Below, piece after piece: positions 29,601 to 44,598 of a stretch of 64,000 nt of DNA (positions are counted from its first letter, which is position 1; each line of letters opens with the position of its first letter). Below the pieces are notes generated by a model that was given only the letters and a program-made list of their open reading frames with translations, had not been told where the DNA came from and did not search any database. Source of the DNA: Actinernus sp. WN-2022 (Eukaryota > Cnidaria > Anthozoa > Actiniaria > Actinernidae); assembly GCA_030867875.1 (NCBI GenBank), contig JAOWCC010001368.1, positions 372,001-436,000 of the forward strand. The letters run 5' to 3'. Made by a program: the position numbers and the translations under genes.

Positions 29601-32600
29601 CTGTGCAGGGTCAGACCTCGTTCCCGCAGGCGTTGGAATGTAGCCTCTAGAGCTTTGTCGTGCTCTGCTTGGGTCGCGCCACACACTAGGATGTCATCGC
29701 TGAGGTTAATGGCGCCCTTGATCCCACTTAGCGTCTCGCAGATGGCGTTCTGAAATATCACTGGAGATTCCAAAGTTCAGCCGTTTGAATCTTCTGAGAC
29801 CAAGGTGCGTGCTGAACGTGGTTATGTACCTTGATTCGGGTGCCAACTCGAGATGATTATACCCTCGATTTAAGTCGAGCTTTGTGAACACCTTGGCGCT
29901 GTTCAGGTCACCGATGACTTCTTTGATCGTTGGCGTTATGTGTCGTTCACGCTGTACCGCTTCGTTGGCTCGTCGCATGTCAACGCACATCCGGATTTTT
30001 CCAGGCTGTTTAGGTTTCGGTGCGATGACAACGGGAGACACCCATGGTGTAGGGCCGTCCACATGCTCAATGACGCCTTGCTCCTCATCTTTTTCCAGCT
30101 GCTCCTCAAGTTGCTTTCGGACATGGAAGGGCACTCTGCGGTGTGGTTTCGCTGATGGCTGAACACTTTCGTCGATATGGAGTTTCACCTGGTAGTCTTT
30201 CAGCTTCCCTAAACCAGTGAATAGGTCACCGTATTCGTGCACGAGTCGTTCAACCTCTGATGGATTGGGCTGCACATCTGCAAGTAGACTCGCAACTGAG
30301 ATCAGTCCAAGGTTTTGGGAAGTGCGCCAGCTGAGCAGCGAGGGACACAGGTTTGTTAGTTTTTAACTATTTTGTGCTACCCTCATGAAATAAAGACTTT
30401 ATTATTATTATTATTATTATCCTCCCATCCCCTCTGTGACATAGACGCTTTCTTCCGACTCCACGCTGTCTTCACTCTTCATTGTCGTTGTAAACTTCCC
30501 ACGCATTCGGAGAGGGTCTTCCGACTTGTAGGGATACACTCGGGTAGACGTGTTTTCGAGTTTAGGACACTGCTTCAACTTCTCGAAGTCTGGCTCGTCG
30601 AGTATATTGATGCTTGACCCAGAATCAGCCATCACTGTCAGCCATGTCCCATGAATTTGGACTTTGAAGAGTGGCTGTTTTACATTAGCGCCATTGACGC
30701 TATGGACACTGATTCTGAATGTGTTTCCATCGTCGCTGTCAGAGTCGTCATCCAGAGTGTGAAGTGTTTTCCGTCCTCGGTTTCTGGATCTGGTGTCGCC
30801 TGCTGGTTTTGAGACGGGTTCACTCCGACATACAGCTTGAAAATGTTTTTTCTTGCCACACTTCCTACACTCCTGTCCGTATGCTGGGTATGCAGTCTTG
30901 CCGCCTTGGTGTGGATAGGAGCCGTTGCAGTTTCTACATCTGGAATCCGGGTTGGGTCGCGATCCGCACCTTCCACCGTTCCGGTGTTTTGGGGTTTAAT
31001 TCTGGTTTTTCCTCTCGTAGCCGCGTGCTCCAACTCTGTTGACTTCTTGATTTTTTTTCTTATTTTCTATTTCCGCGACTTGGGTGCTTGTGAGTTCCAG
31101 TGTCTTTCCAAAGTCCAGTAGCTTAGCCAGGTCAATGGTTGTATCGCTGAACGCTTTCCTTCGGAGTTTTGTCGACACACATTGCTAGATAATCTGTGTT
31201 TTTATTTCACGATCGACGTTCGCAAAATCGCATGTCTCGCTCAGCCGTTTCAGCCGTGTGTAGTAGGTCATGATCGACTCGCCGGGGTCTTGTTTCGCCT
31301 GTCTGAACTGGTACTCTTCAAATGCCGTGTTTTTCTTTGGCTCGAAGTATGCCGTGAGCGCATCGATGGCTTTGTCGACGGTGCTTTCGTCTTCTTGCGC
31401 TGTCATGTTTGCAAGCGTATCGAAGATGTCGTTAACTTCTTCCCCACTGTAATGCAGGAGAAGCGCTTTTTGTCTTAAAGTGTCTGTGATGTTGAGAGCT
31501 ACCATCAGGTTTCGGAAGCGAGCGACGTATTTCTTCCATCTGGGGCCTAAACCTCCTGTCTCGTGTGTTGTGTCAAAAGTCGGGAATGCTGGCAGTGCTG
31601 TCGCCATTTCGTCGAGTGTTTAGTCAGCTTCTGTGACGGTTTTCCTCGTGTTTTTTCCTGGTTCTTTGACTTTCGGTTAGTTGGAGAGCCTTTCAGATGT
31701 GTATTTGCCTTTTTGCTCGTCGCCAATGTGATGTTTTCATGGATTTTAGCTGTAGTTACGAGAGACACCGTTTTCGTTTCGCTCCGCTGTTTATTCATCC
31801 TCTCGCGCCATGTTATATTAATTTCTCTCTAGCTGTCAATCACTTATTGCATACATAGTTACTTCCGGTAAAACACTACAAGTACTTATATAAGTATCTT
31901 GTACTTACGTTTTATTGCTCTTGCGCTTTTTAGCTTTATATTAGATATCTAACATAATTAATTAATTACACCATACTACCTAATTGTATAACATTACCTT
32001 ATAGAGGCTTTTGCACCATCACGTGACTTCCTAGCAACTGTTGCTACACCGCCATGTTGGATGGCAGGCAGAACCAAAATGGCGTACTGTTTTACTGAAC
32101 GAGCGTGAGTTCGAATGATGAAATGTCGACTACCTTTATTCGCCCTGGCCTAAATTTTGGCAAAGTTCAACAATATATTTAAAAACAATTTGACCACGAT
32201 GCTTTCTGACCTAAGTTTCCCTGTAATTTATGTTTAAACTAACTTACCACTGGTCTACACTTTCATGTAGCTAAGAATATTCCGAGTTCATGTTCACAAA
32301 CTATCTGGTGTTTTTAGAGAATGCAAGCATGGAACAATGCATATGAACCCAACGTGAAGCATTAATCCTATCGGAAACACATACTGCGTCATCGTAAACG
32401 ATGTATAGTCACTAAAACTAAGTTCTCTTCAGAGTCTCATAAGTGTTCTCGGTCAAGACAACTTAAGTAAGAAAACGTATAACACGTTGCATACAAAACA
32501 ATGATACAACCTCTTCTGCTGTGAAGCTAACTTTCATTGCCTTTTTTGTTTTATAATTCGCTGAAAGCGTCTAAAACCTAGACAAAAATGAAGGACTTTT

Positions 32601-35600
32601 ATTCTTGGTGAAACGTGTGGCTATGTTATTCTCACCGACGCGCGCCCGCCATTGTTTTGTGTTCATTACCAAATGCTTGACAAATTAGCATATAGCTTGA
32701 TAACAACAAACCGAGAATCCAGTGACAGAATGAAAGAAAAGTGCCCTCGTCAGTTTCAGTTTATCGGCAAATGCAAGTAAGAAGTTTCTGAAAGCTTTTT
32801 TTGGGTCAAATCTCAAAAGCGGGAGATGCGACAGGCCAATGTTTCTCGAGATTAATCCACATTGAACATGTATTGAAGTCATGTTCGTGAACCAGTGCGG
32901 CAAGGCTAAACCAAAACTAAATAATAAGTAAAAGGCTTTTTATTGATTTTTTAGAAAGATGCAATCTGTCTATCAGGCGAGGGGCGCAGTTACTGGTGAC
33001 CATGAACTCGACCAAAAAGTTCAGCCGTCAGTAGGCGCAGCTCTTTAAAGTTTAAAACATTGCTAAGATCACTTAAAAGACATCAATCTCAGTACAGACA
33101 AGCCGATTTATGTAAAACGTCTGCAATACTTTCCATGTCTCTTAATTTTGGCCAGATTCTATCACACAGTCTTCGTTACTTGGAGGAAGAAGTTGCATGC
33201 TCAGTCAAACAGTACGCCATTTTGGTTCTACCTGTCATCCAACATGGTGGCGTAGCAACAGTTGCTAGGAAGTCACGTGATGGTGCAAAACCTAATTGTA
33301 CATTTCTAAATCTCTAGATTTCTTAAAATATAATTAGGCTTATATATAGTATTACGTAAATGTAGGCTATTTATAAGTATTAGTTTAGAATGCACTTTTG
33401 TATTTTGAACGAGTTGTATAGCTCTTGGACGATAACGTGGTTAATAAACTATTGATTAATTGGTTGACTGAATACGCACCTATACAGGGGTTTAGTTTGC
33501 AGTACACTTCTTGTTTTTCTGCCCCTTCACATGATCGTCCTCCATGAGCAGCTGGTGGATTGTCACAGTTTCGTGTTCGAGAGCGTTTAGCGGCACCGCA
33601 CGTCGCGGAACATTCGGTCCAGTTTGACCAAACACCCCAGTTACCATTAACTAGCACAAAAATAAACATTAGCGCATACATACATACATACATGCATAGC
33701 CTGTATTTACACTCGGATTTATGAAGTAGCCACAGAATAAGCTAATATATTCGAGAAAAACAGACACTGATAGATAGATAACAAGCTAAATAAGTATAAC
33801 GAAGATTAAAATATAATATGGGTGAGTAGTTCAAAGTTCAGTATTCTTTAGAATACTAAGTTATTACATTAGAATACATAAAGGATACATGTAAGTATCG
33901 ACACACGCACATAGATGCACATATATCATAATAACATTAACATATGCATGACAATAAAACATACGCCTATAATCATATTCATAAGTGCACATTCAGTAAA
34001 GATACAAACATAAGTAAGTATCGACACACGCACATAGATGCACATATATCATAATAACATTAACATATGCATGACAATAAAACATACGCCTATAATCATA
34101 TTCATAAGTGCACATTCAGTAAAGATACAAACATAAGTAAGTATCGACACACGCACATAGATGCACATATATCATAATAACATTAACATATGCATGACAA
34201 TAAAACATACGCCTATAATCATATTCATAAGTGCACATTCAGTAAAGATACAAACATAAGTAAGTATCGACACACGCACATAGATGTACATATATCATAA
34301 TAACATTAACATATGCATGACAATAAAACATACGCCTATAATCATATTCATAAGTGCACATTCAGTAAAGATACAAACATAATATAGTCACGTGATCAGA
34401 ACGCTCCGTAATACACAAAGATGTTTGCTTCCTATCTTCTTTATTTTAAAACATCACTAATATAAACTGCTCGGAACTGGAGATGCGATATTAATCAGTG
34501 ATATTTGTGAGTCTCAAATGTATTACGTATTTGAATCTGTAAAACCTATATAAAACTTCATGGTTGATGAACAAAGGAAAAATGCCTCAACCATGAAGTT
34601 TTATATAGGGCCACACTCGTAGAGTGAAAATCGTATAAAGACCCTCCTAGTCAATCCTTATAAAACCAAGGCCTTAACCATTAATCTTTATAAAGACCCT
34701 CACTCGTACAGTGAAAATCCTTAAAAAGACCCTCACGCTTAGGTGAGACTCAGGGTTGCTCAACCAACGGTCTAAGTGCAATGACTCGAGGAGCTCGAAG
34801 GCAAAGGCCCCTTGGCTCACATTTATTCATACGCAACCGGCCTAACATTATTCGCTCCGTATTCCAACTGCGCATGTCAGTGACGCACAACGTAGCTATA
34901 AACAAATAATCATTCGCTTTTCATCTAAATTTCTGAAAATTATTATCTTTTAGAAGTAAAGTTTTTGAAGCAGTTCAATAAACTCGCAATACGTGTTTTA
35001 TCGGATCTAAAACCACTCGGGCTGCACCATCGTGGTTTTAAACCCGATAAAACACTGCTGCTCGTTTATTAAACAGTACATAAACAACAAGCGGCCACTA
35101 TTCTTATGATGAGTTGAAAGAATAGCCCATAAGATGTTATGCCTTTTCCTGACTATGTTCAGAACCTATAACAAATTCACTGTAATGTTGAGCTCAGTTT
35201 GCGTGGCAAAGAACAGACTGGTACTGATTTGGATTTAATGAGGACGTGGTGTGTCAAACGTGGAAGCAAAGACTGACCATAACGGGTCAAAACTCGTGAT
35301 ACATGTCGTAATTAGATAGGATAGAACTTTAGACCAATGAAGCACCGGAAAAGCCATACAACTTTTATTGGCAAGCCAATCCTTTATTTAAAATCCGCGC
35401 GTGTTTTTGGTCAAAAAATCAATAGCAGACTTTTTAGAAAATGCAATTATCTTAATTTTCAACAATTTATATCTCGGGTTGCAATAACAAGGAACATTAT
35501 CAGCGACATAAAAGGAATAACACTTATTAACTTTCGATAGAAGTTTTTTAAAGCCAATCAGTTCCCCATATATAACCTAAGCACAGACATATAATTTTCC

Positions 35601-38600
35601 ACACACAGAGATAAACGTACAGTCATATGTGTAATACACATATATACATACATTAAATATATACATGCATATAAAAAGGAATACTTGACATTGACACAGC
35701 TATGCCACCTATGAAAATGCTGAATGATTAAAATATGAATGATATGAGTGTGATTTGTTTATTACCTGGACAGTCTAACAAACTGCAAGGCATTATTTGC
35801 CTGTCTGAACCAGGGCATCCTTTCCCACCGTATTTTGGTGCTGGATCATCACACTTGCGCATGCGTTCTCGCTTTCCTGGCCCACATTTTGCTGAGCAGA
35901 AGCTCCACATTTTCCATGCTCCCCAATTACCATAAACTGCAATCAGAAAGTCGGTTTGAATATAAGGATGTTTTTCAAAGATAGAAGTGTTGTTTTTAAA
36001 TTATATGACAAAAAGGAATCAGCGTGGCGTATTATCAAATAGAGGTAATCGGCTAACTCTGTTGCCACCCAATTCAGATCATGTGATGTAAACACACAAT
36101 ACCCTGGAGAATTGACTCTTTAAAAAATCTTTTTATTCAGATAGGCATGACTGCATTATGATTAGAATGAAAAAGGAATAATTCCCCAGAGTAGCATCTG
36201 TTTACATCACATGATCTGAATTGGGTGGCAACAGCGTTAGCCGATTACCTCTATGAACGGCCTTTACAGTAAGCATAAAAGAACTTGATCATAGTGACAC
36301 TCAAGATGGAAGACTCTTTCCCGTGGATCTTCCACTTTACATTAAGCATAAAAGCACTTGATAATAGTGACACTCAAGACGGAAGACTCTTTCCCGTGGA
36401 TCTTCCAAAGCTCATTCACAGTGTCATGCATTCTACGTGAAAAAAACCCAGCCTAATTAAAATTCCTGTATTGTTAATTGTATTTGATTGTTTTTTTTAG
36501 AAAATCGAAAACAAAGAGAATGATCTATGAACAAAGGTACCATCTCTGGGAGCGCCAGTGGAGCGCTTAGTATCGTTGTCGATACATAGGCCAAATCAGT
36601 TTGTCTGTTTAGATCACCTGACTTTGGCCCTTGAGTGAAGGTCGCTACACATGTAGGGGACAAAATTTTGTCCATGGGACTTGTCCCTTCAAATCAAACT
36701 GGTTTGAATTGAGGGGACAAGTCCCGGGGACAAACTGACAAGATATTTCCTAGTTCACACGAGGGGACTTGTCCCTGGGACTTGTCCCTTCGTATGTGCC
36801 GACCTTAATGTTTTGTTTGCACTCACTGAGGTAATGCATAAATTTCTAGAATTCGAAAACAAAGCACTGAATCCTCTTGAGAGCTGTCTCACCAATCTGG
36901 AATTGGGCAACAAACAGGCAAGCTGATTAGGTCTAAAATGACATTATTTTCGATAAGTATGCCAATGATTTAAATTTACGGATCATTGCTCATTATCCAG
37001 ATCATTAATAACAATTATCAGTATTAATCGAATTACTTGGACAGTTCTGTGGGTTGCAGTGCACAATCTCTTTGGCGGTCCCAATGTGCGTGCAGTCCTT
37101 GCCACCGTAAAGGGGAATGGGATCAGTACAATCACGTATTCTGGACTTCATTCCTCCACCACACGAACGGCTGCATTCAGTCCAGTCCGACCATTTCGTA
37201 TAGTTGCCGTCGACCGCTAAGAAGGCAAAGGCATGAATTTAGGCTATTTGGCCAGTAGGGATTCCACGACTTTTACATTGTGGAAAACAATTAAAAGTCT
37301 ATGTTTATCGTATCAGGCGAAAATGAAACACCATAGATAAGGAATAATAATTAAAAAAAATCGTCTTTATGTACACCTAATAGCTGTTATTACGGCTGAG
37401 CCAAATTGTCAGCGGTTTCACCCATCAGCCCTCGTGAAAACGAGGCTTTCAGGTCAACCATTTCAAAATGGTACAGAAATGAAGTCAAGTTGAACGGAGA
37501 TCACCAAGAAGATCATGCCCCAAACGTTTATTTTCTAAAGAAAAGCAAGAATAAATGTTAAGCGGTGTCTGTCCTTGGCCACTGGAGTGATTTGACGGAT
37601 TTGTTTTACAAGCCTTGTCTTCAGAAGCTTTTTGGGTCCGTAAAGTCAACAACTCACACGATAACTCCTCTTCGCATTCAGCCTTATGAAATCGGTTAGT
37701 CCATCCTTAGGCCACTCAGCGTCTTACAATTGCTACTAGTACATCGAATGAAGCTCGACAGGAATGATAAAGCACAGTAAAACGAGGATATTTCATGGAA
37801 AATTTCACTCAAACAAGCTCCAAGCTGAAACAGCCTAAAACGAGTCGATGACCCGATAAGATGGGTGAAACTGCTGACCGTTTCATGGTATTTGGCTCAG
37901 CCGTAATAACAGCTATTAAGTATGTAATTCGATAAGCAACAGCTTCGCTACTCACGACATCTCCTAACTTTGCATGATTTCTGTTCGGTATCGTATCCCT
38001 CACACGAAAAGCCTCCATCGAGCGGCTTTGGACTGTTACACATTCTTGCCCTGATTTGAATACCGTCACCGCATGTAGCTGAGCATGCGTGCCATCCAGT
38101 CCACGATGACCAGGTACCATTGACTGTGGGAGACAAGGTTACAATAATGTGACAGAGATTAAAGAAATACTTGGTGTTGTTCAGATATTCCATTTGGGTG
38201 GCACCTTGCCATCTGAATGAATTCTTTCCAGTTTCAGTTCCTTTGCTTTGTTATATAAAATTTTGGCTAGCTCATAATACTCACTTACCGGGACAGTCAC
38301 CAAAGTTGCAGTCAAGCGTCTGTTTCGTTGGCCCGATGCATGGATTTCCTCCGAGGGCAGGTGTCGGAGCAATGCACGATCTTTCTCGCATTCGGGTTCC
38401 CTTTCCACAGGAAGATGTGCACTTTGACCAGTCACTCCAGTTACTAAAACCGCCATCCACTAAAACAGCAAAACAATAGTACCAACCATAATTTCAATAA
38501 TAAGATTCACATACATGTATACTATAATTGCTGCCAACAATGTCAATTTCCGCCCATCTACCAATTAGAAATTAATGTCATTCCTATTCACCTGGACACT

Positions 38601-41600
38601 GTGTCCTTGTCTCGCATACAGCTGTCTTGACCGAGTCTCCCAAGACGCTACAGTCCTTACCCCCATAATCTGGAGCGGGATTTGTACAGTTTCGTATTTG
38701 GGATTTAAAGCCTGTACCACAAGACTTGGAGCATGTAGTCCATGCGGACCAGTCACTGAATCCTCCGTCTACTGGCGTAACTAAAAATAGATTAAGGTTT
38801 GTTAGGTAGCGGAAAGGGCAATTATATAAGATTAATGAAAACATTTCCAGCGACTATTACTATTTTATTACTTTTTGTTAATGGTTCCTTAACCATATAT
38901 GGTTATTTCAGGAAGCCAGTGCCCCCCCCCCCCCCCCTCCCCCTAGTATTTATATTTCTTTTTATTTAATTGTATTAACGTCATTAATAAGGGTAAATAA
39001 AATTGTTGTTGTTGTAAAAAAGTTGCTTGGCATTGTTTTCATTGTTTTTCAATAAGCTTACTATTATAGAAGGTGTATACGAAGTTGGAGTTCTCTTGAC
39101 CAACACAGAGTTTGTTGCTGTCGTCGCACTGCTGATATCCACTGTTGATGCATCCCAGCCAGGGTTTAGGTGCCGGATTTTGAATGAAAGCTCCCTGTAT
39201 TCCGTCCTTACCGAATGTCATACCGGAGCGTGAGCCAGACCAACATGAGCCATACTCCTGAAGACCAAAATGTGAGTACCCCTTCACATTGGCCATTTTG
39301 GCACATCTGTAATCAAATAGTATCGGAAAAAGGACGATGAAATCCTTCGTACATACATATCATTCAAAATGTAAACCTTCAAAAATAATAAAACAATGAG
39401 AAGGAAACGTCTAACAAAATGTATGGAAACCATTGTCAGAAATCTATTCCACTGGTGGCGGGGCGTTAAATACCGCCTGTCAAGCTAGTAAAACCTCAGG
39501 CGCTCTTCTTCTCTTGTTGCATTGTACTCACTGTTAAGCTTCCGCCTGGTATTCCTTCATTTAAAAGCCCAATGAGGGTTTCTGCTGTCAAATTTATCTT
39601 CTTCAGCTTTCCCCATATCTCAGTCCAGCAGAAATACCCCAGCTAGTGTAGTCTGCTTTAAAACATGCCTTAGTTGTGCCGTTCGGAGCTATGCCATTGT
39701 TGCGGCCCATTTCATTACATATTCAGGCAAAACATTTATAATTCACTACGAATTTAGGCAAATAATCCAGAAGTGTTGTCACTATGGAATAAACCAGCTA
39801 GAAATCCCTTCGTAAATCATAATTTTAGCGAGAACTGTGACTTCTTTGAGGTAAACAATCATGTTAATTCTTAATTTATTCAACGAATTAGCACGTATTT
39901 TTTACTCCAAGAAAAAAAGAGTTATTATATTGAAAATCAACAAAACCAATCATACAGCTGCTAAGAATCTACAAGTTACCAGACTTTTACAAGCAAATCG
40001 AGACAAGTTGTGGCTGTATAGAAACCTCAAAATCACTCATGTTTATCCGCGCTGGGAAGCGTGAGGAAAATGTGAAGCCATATTTGGATACATTTACGTG
40101 ATAAAACGTCCTTTGGCCATCCCTTCATGTAGGACGACACGAATTGCTACCAAATTGTATTCTATTGTATTGTATTGTGTTGCCTTCTATTGTTGTATTG
40201 AATTGTATTGTGTTGTATTCTATTGTATTTTTGGTAAAAGTTCGTGTCGTCCTAATCCTTTGAACTACTAGAATTGATCGGGGCTAAACAACAACCGCTC
40301 GAGTTTATACTGTAAGGTTGATCAGAGGAATCATGGTAGTGACTGAAAGGAAGGTGATTACAGTAAACATGGAGGCCATAAGTGACAGTTTGTAGCTCTT
40401 TCAGTTATTACGGCTTGGGATGCCAGAATTATTCGGTCAATCTTGATAGAATACGATTTTATAGTAACCAACATAGTTTAGAAAACGAATCGAACGAGGC
40501 AGGTGCGACTTGTTAAAATACCGTCTAATAATTTAACTTCTAACACAAATTTCCATACAAACTACAGTAAAATGTTGAGCATCTCAACATCCGTTTATTG
40601 CTATAATTTGGTGTCGAGTGCTCACGCGTGGGATGGATTTCTGACAATGGCTTAAGAAAGAAAGCCATTCTCGTTCCCAGTGCCTCCTCGACTTAACTGA
40701 AAAATCGGAGGCTCTGGTAAGACACAAACCGGATGTCCTAGATTCTAGGACATTGAAACTGCGCATGCCAGTAGGAAATTTTACTTCCGCCCGTTACAAT
40801 GCAATTCAAAAATCACAGAATTGAAACAACATTATGCAGTGGACTTTGTACAAACAAAAACAGAACGGAAATTCCAGAAAATGGAACACTCGGGTTCACT
40901 TAACGGGATTGTTTGCATCTCTTCTATCCACCTTTAGTTGGTGCTGGTAAAGTAAAGATTTATATAGATTCAAAATATTGACACGGTTTCGGTTTCAAAA
41001 CTCCGGCTTTGTCTTTTTATTATTTTGCTGAACTGCACAGAGGACCTTGAAATTACTGTTTAATAAATCTACCTTAATTTATACTAAAGAAAGCTTTGAT
41101 CTTTACCCTCCAAGAATGGAATTTATTTTATTTTCCTCGCTTCGCAGCGACGGCAGCGTCTCCTTGTCTCTTGCCGTTAACAATAGGAAATGAACAATCT
41201 GAAATCTACAATGTGTACCGTCCCGTTTTTCTCGGCCAATGGAAATCGAGATACAGGGCAACCGTCGAGGTGCGTGAAGAGTTTTAACTTTTTGAACTTC
41301 GCGCAGCTGTTGTTCGACAGCCAATCACAATCTTGCCCCATTTGTGTCTTACTAAAGCCTGCGAATTTTCAGTTAAGTCGACAAGGCACTGGGAACGAGA
41401 ATGAAAAGAAAGCATAATAGAATATATATAAGCAAATAACGTGAACAAAAATCCTGCAAAAATACGTTGCAGGATTTTTGTTCACGGTATTTGCTTATAT
41501 ATTTTCTATTATGGATTTTTGTACTGTAGGTCTTATATAGATCCGATTATTCCTGCTATTGTCATCATTTTTAAAGCTGGTCTGGCCAGCATAATTATAT

Positions 41601-44560
41601 TTCTCGCAAATCACTGACACGTTTAGTTCAGATTTGCTTGGTTTTTGGCTTTTCGCCACACGTAATGACGTGTGACCCGATAACCAAGCTTTTCTGTGAG
41701 CTCGTTACTAGATGCTTCTTAGCGCAGTCCGGGTCGGTAGTGCATTGGCACCGAAGCCCATGTACTGTTTGCTATGCCATACTGACGAGTTCTAATAAGA
41801 ACGAAACAGCTGTCAATGGCTGCAATCTAGTCCGAGCGCTTTTCGTGTCAGACCTAGCTAACCGTAGTGCTCTGTGTTAGAATTTTACGTTGTATATCAG
41901 CTTTGCTGTAGTCTTCGGACTTTTCATTCTTAAAGAAAGCATGACGGAAATCGGGAGGGTAACCCTAGGAACTTAACAGCGTGTCAAATAGAAAGGCAAG
42001 GTAGAAAAGGATATAGCGATGCATATGATGTAAATCACTGGATTCAGTATCATTATGAGGCTCATCAAACATAACTGCGCATGCGCCCCACCTGCAGACT
42101 AGGTCAGGAAGGTACTCATCCCATTTGGTAGTGTCATCTGCAACACCGCTGTACATGGGGCTTGTTTGGTCAGTGTCAGTCAAAAGCAGCTCCGGCATAG
42201 GTCGTGGAGCACCGTTATCTCTATAGCAACCAACAGGTTTGAATTTGACGTCACCTGCAAGAAAACCATTATCTTATAAGCATACATATGTGTAATTTAC
42301 CGGCCGGGAGGTCTGCATAGAGAAAACGTCCCAAACTCTTGAGTACCGCAGGCCGAGGACCGTTTCGTTTTGAAATAATATCGGGTCACTTGATGCATTC
42401 CACCAATCAGGCGCGAGAGAAAATATGTGATGATTTATAACGTATCACTCTTGAGCACTCCCGAATTACAATTGAAAACCATTCACTCAAATCTCAGCAC
42501 TTTTCTGCAGTTTTACCCCTTTTTCTTAGGCTTTCATTATCAAATATGTGGTAGAAATACAAGTTGTTCAGGGTACATTAAATAGGGGCGTAGCTACCCG
42601 GGATACCCCGACGACACTTTTTCTTGGTTGGTTTGGGGGGGGGGGGGGGGGCGTATGGCCCTTTGAGTTGAAATTTCACAATTGTGCGCCACTCCGAAAA
42701 AATCCTGGTTACGCCCCTGTTATAGTTGTTTGAATCTTGTTTGGGTAGTTCGATGTTAACGTTTAATTGTCAGTAGCCTATGTACGGTCTACCTGTGTCA
42801 CGCAAGCTGTTAAAGTTGTTTGAATAGCCTACGTACGGTCTACCTTGTCACGCAAGCAATTAGGCGTCTAGACTTAACTACACGTGCAGACCACATGAAA
42901 TTGTAAAGACTGTACAGACGAATATCTGCCCGTTTGTTACTTCCCGTGGCACAGATCGTAAGTAAGCCTATACGCCAGTAGTTCACATAGGGTTTGTATT
43001 GCTATTGAACACTTTGATGATGTTCAAGTCCGTTTATTTTGCTCTTATTTTGTAGTTTCACCGTGTAGTTTGTACGTCAGATCGCACGCGAGATTGTGTA
43101 GATTCAGACAGTAAGGAATAAAGTCGTTGTGACCCAGCGTTAACTCTTACAAGTAATAACACGAGTTGGAGCGATGCTGGAAGACTGTGTCGCAAATATC
43201 AGTGCAGTTGGCCCTGCACAAATCTCGTAAAGTACTTTGATTTTGAAAAACTTTGGGATTAGACGGTCTGGATGAGAAAAAATCGGACCGACACCAGCCA
43301 ATCAGAGTGCGCGCCAGTTCAATAGATTCCGGGACAAATAAATTTACTGACCCCATCCAAACGCTGACACGTATAATGTTACGTGTCACCGGATTCTAAA
43401 CGCTGACACGTATAATGTTACGTGTCACCGGATTCTAAACGCTGACACGTATAATGTTACGTGTCACCGGATTCTAAACGCTGACACGTATAATGTTACG
43501 TGTCACCGGATTCTAAACGCTGACACGTATAATGTTACGTGTCACCGGATTCTAAACGCTGACATGTATAATGTTACGTGTCACCGGATTCTAAACGCTG
43601 ACATGTATAATGTTACGTGTCACCGGATTCTAAACGCTGACATGTATAATGTTACGAGTCACCGGATTCGAGGGGAGGTTTCAAAATCCGCGTGAAATTT
43701 CTCACGTCGTATCCGATGACGAGTATATTAAACATCTTCTACTACTCGTTAATTATTACATGCAGGTATGTTTTATTTAAGTTTTTTTTTTGTAATTAAG
43801 AGTATTGTTGGACTATAATTATGTAATGGATTATTCTTCTTTTTAGGACTGTAGAGTTCAACAAGCGATTCAGTGGTGTATTTGATAAGGGAGTGGGCTA
43901 GAAATCTATGATTTATGAGAAAGTAGGCTCGAATCCCGTTGAAGGCAGGTTTTCTTTCTTTCGATGTCACTTCACGTCTTTACTGTTGACATGTTAGTTC
44001 CCCAGTTATTATGGACAGGACTTAGACATTTCAAAGTCCCCAGTAGTTTGAATCTCAAAGTCTTCGGACTTTGAAGTAATGTTTTAAGGCCGATAATGAG
44101 GACTGGACGGGATTTCAAATCCGCACAAGGGACTGGCACTAATTACAATAGGCCAACCTTCTGACATCATTGCTTACATTTTGCCTCATTAGTATAAATT
44201 AAACTTCAAATATGTATTTCTTTTAACTGCTAATGAGGTTCTTTGCACGCCCCGGTCCCTTGGGTCCTATTAGAGCATACTTAAACCACTCCTCGACGTT
44301 GTTACTCCACTTGATGCATTCCAGCTAACTTTAACCCTCGAGTCAAGTTGTGCTCTCGGGTGTGACTTTCCCGTTGTCGTTTTTCATAACACTCATAATT
44401 CTCCCTGTATGTTTTCTGGGTGTTGAGAAATAACATGGCTTCTTTGGTTTATAAACTCAACTTTACTTGACTTACGCCATACAACGTGCTGGTGTTACAA
44501 AACTCTCCTCACGGGGTAGGGATACAAATGTAAGCCACACGTAACCCGTTACAATATTAC

Positions 44561-44598
<38 letters not shown>

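Larger units (their letters stand above)
27690..31880 (-). mobile_element. Gypsy-like LTR retrotransposon, 4.19 kb, defective
   Basis: Two LTRs (27690-27847 and 31727-31880), 5-bp target duplication AGTAC at 27685-27689 and 31881-31885, and order gag, protease, RT, RNase H, integrase on the minus strand, which is Gypsy (Ty3) order. A purine tract beside the left LTR (AAGGTGGGGAGGAA on the minus strand) fits a PPT. No envelope frame seen. Frames are broken throughout. Confidence 0.93.

Noticed and set aside
30837..31121. Plus-strand frames within the LTR element
   Set aside because: Antisense shadows of gag; no motifs.
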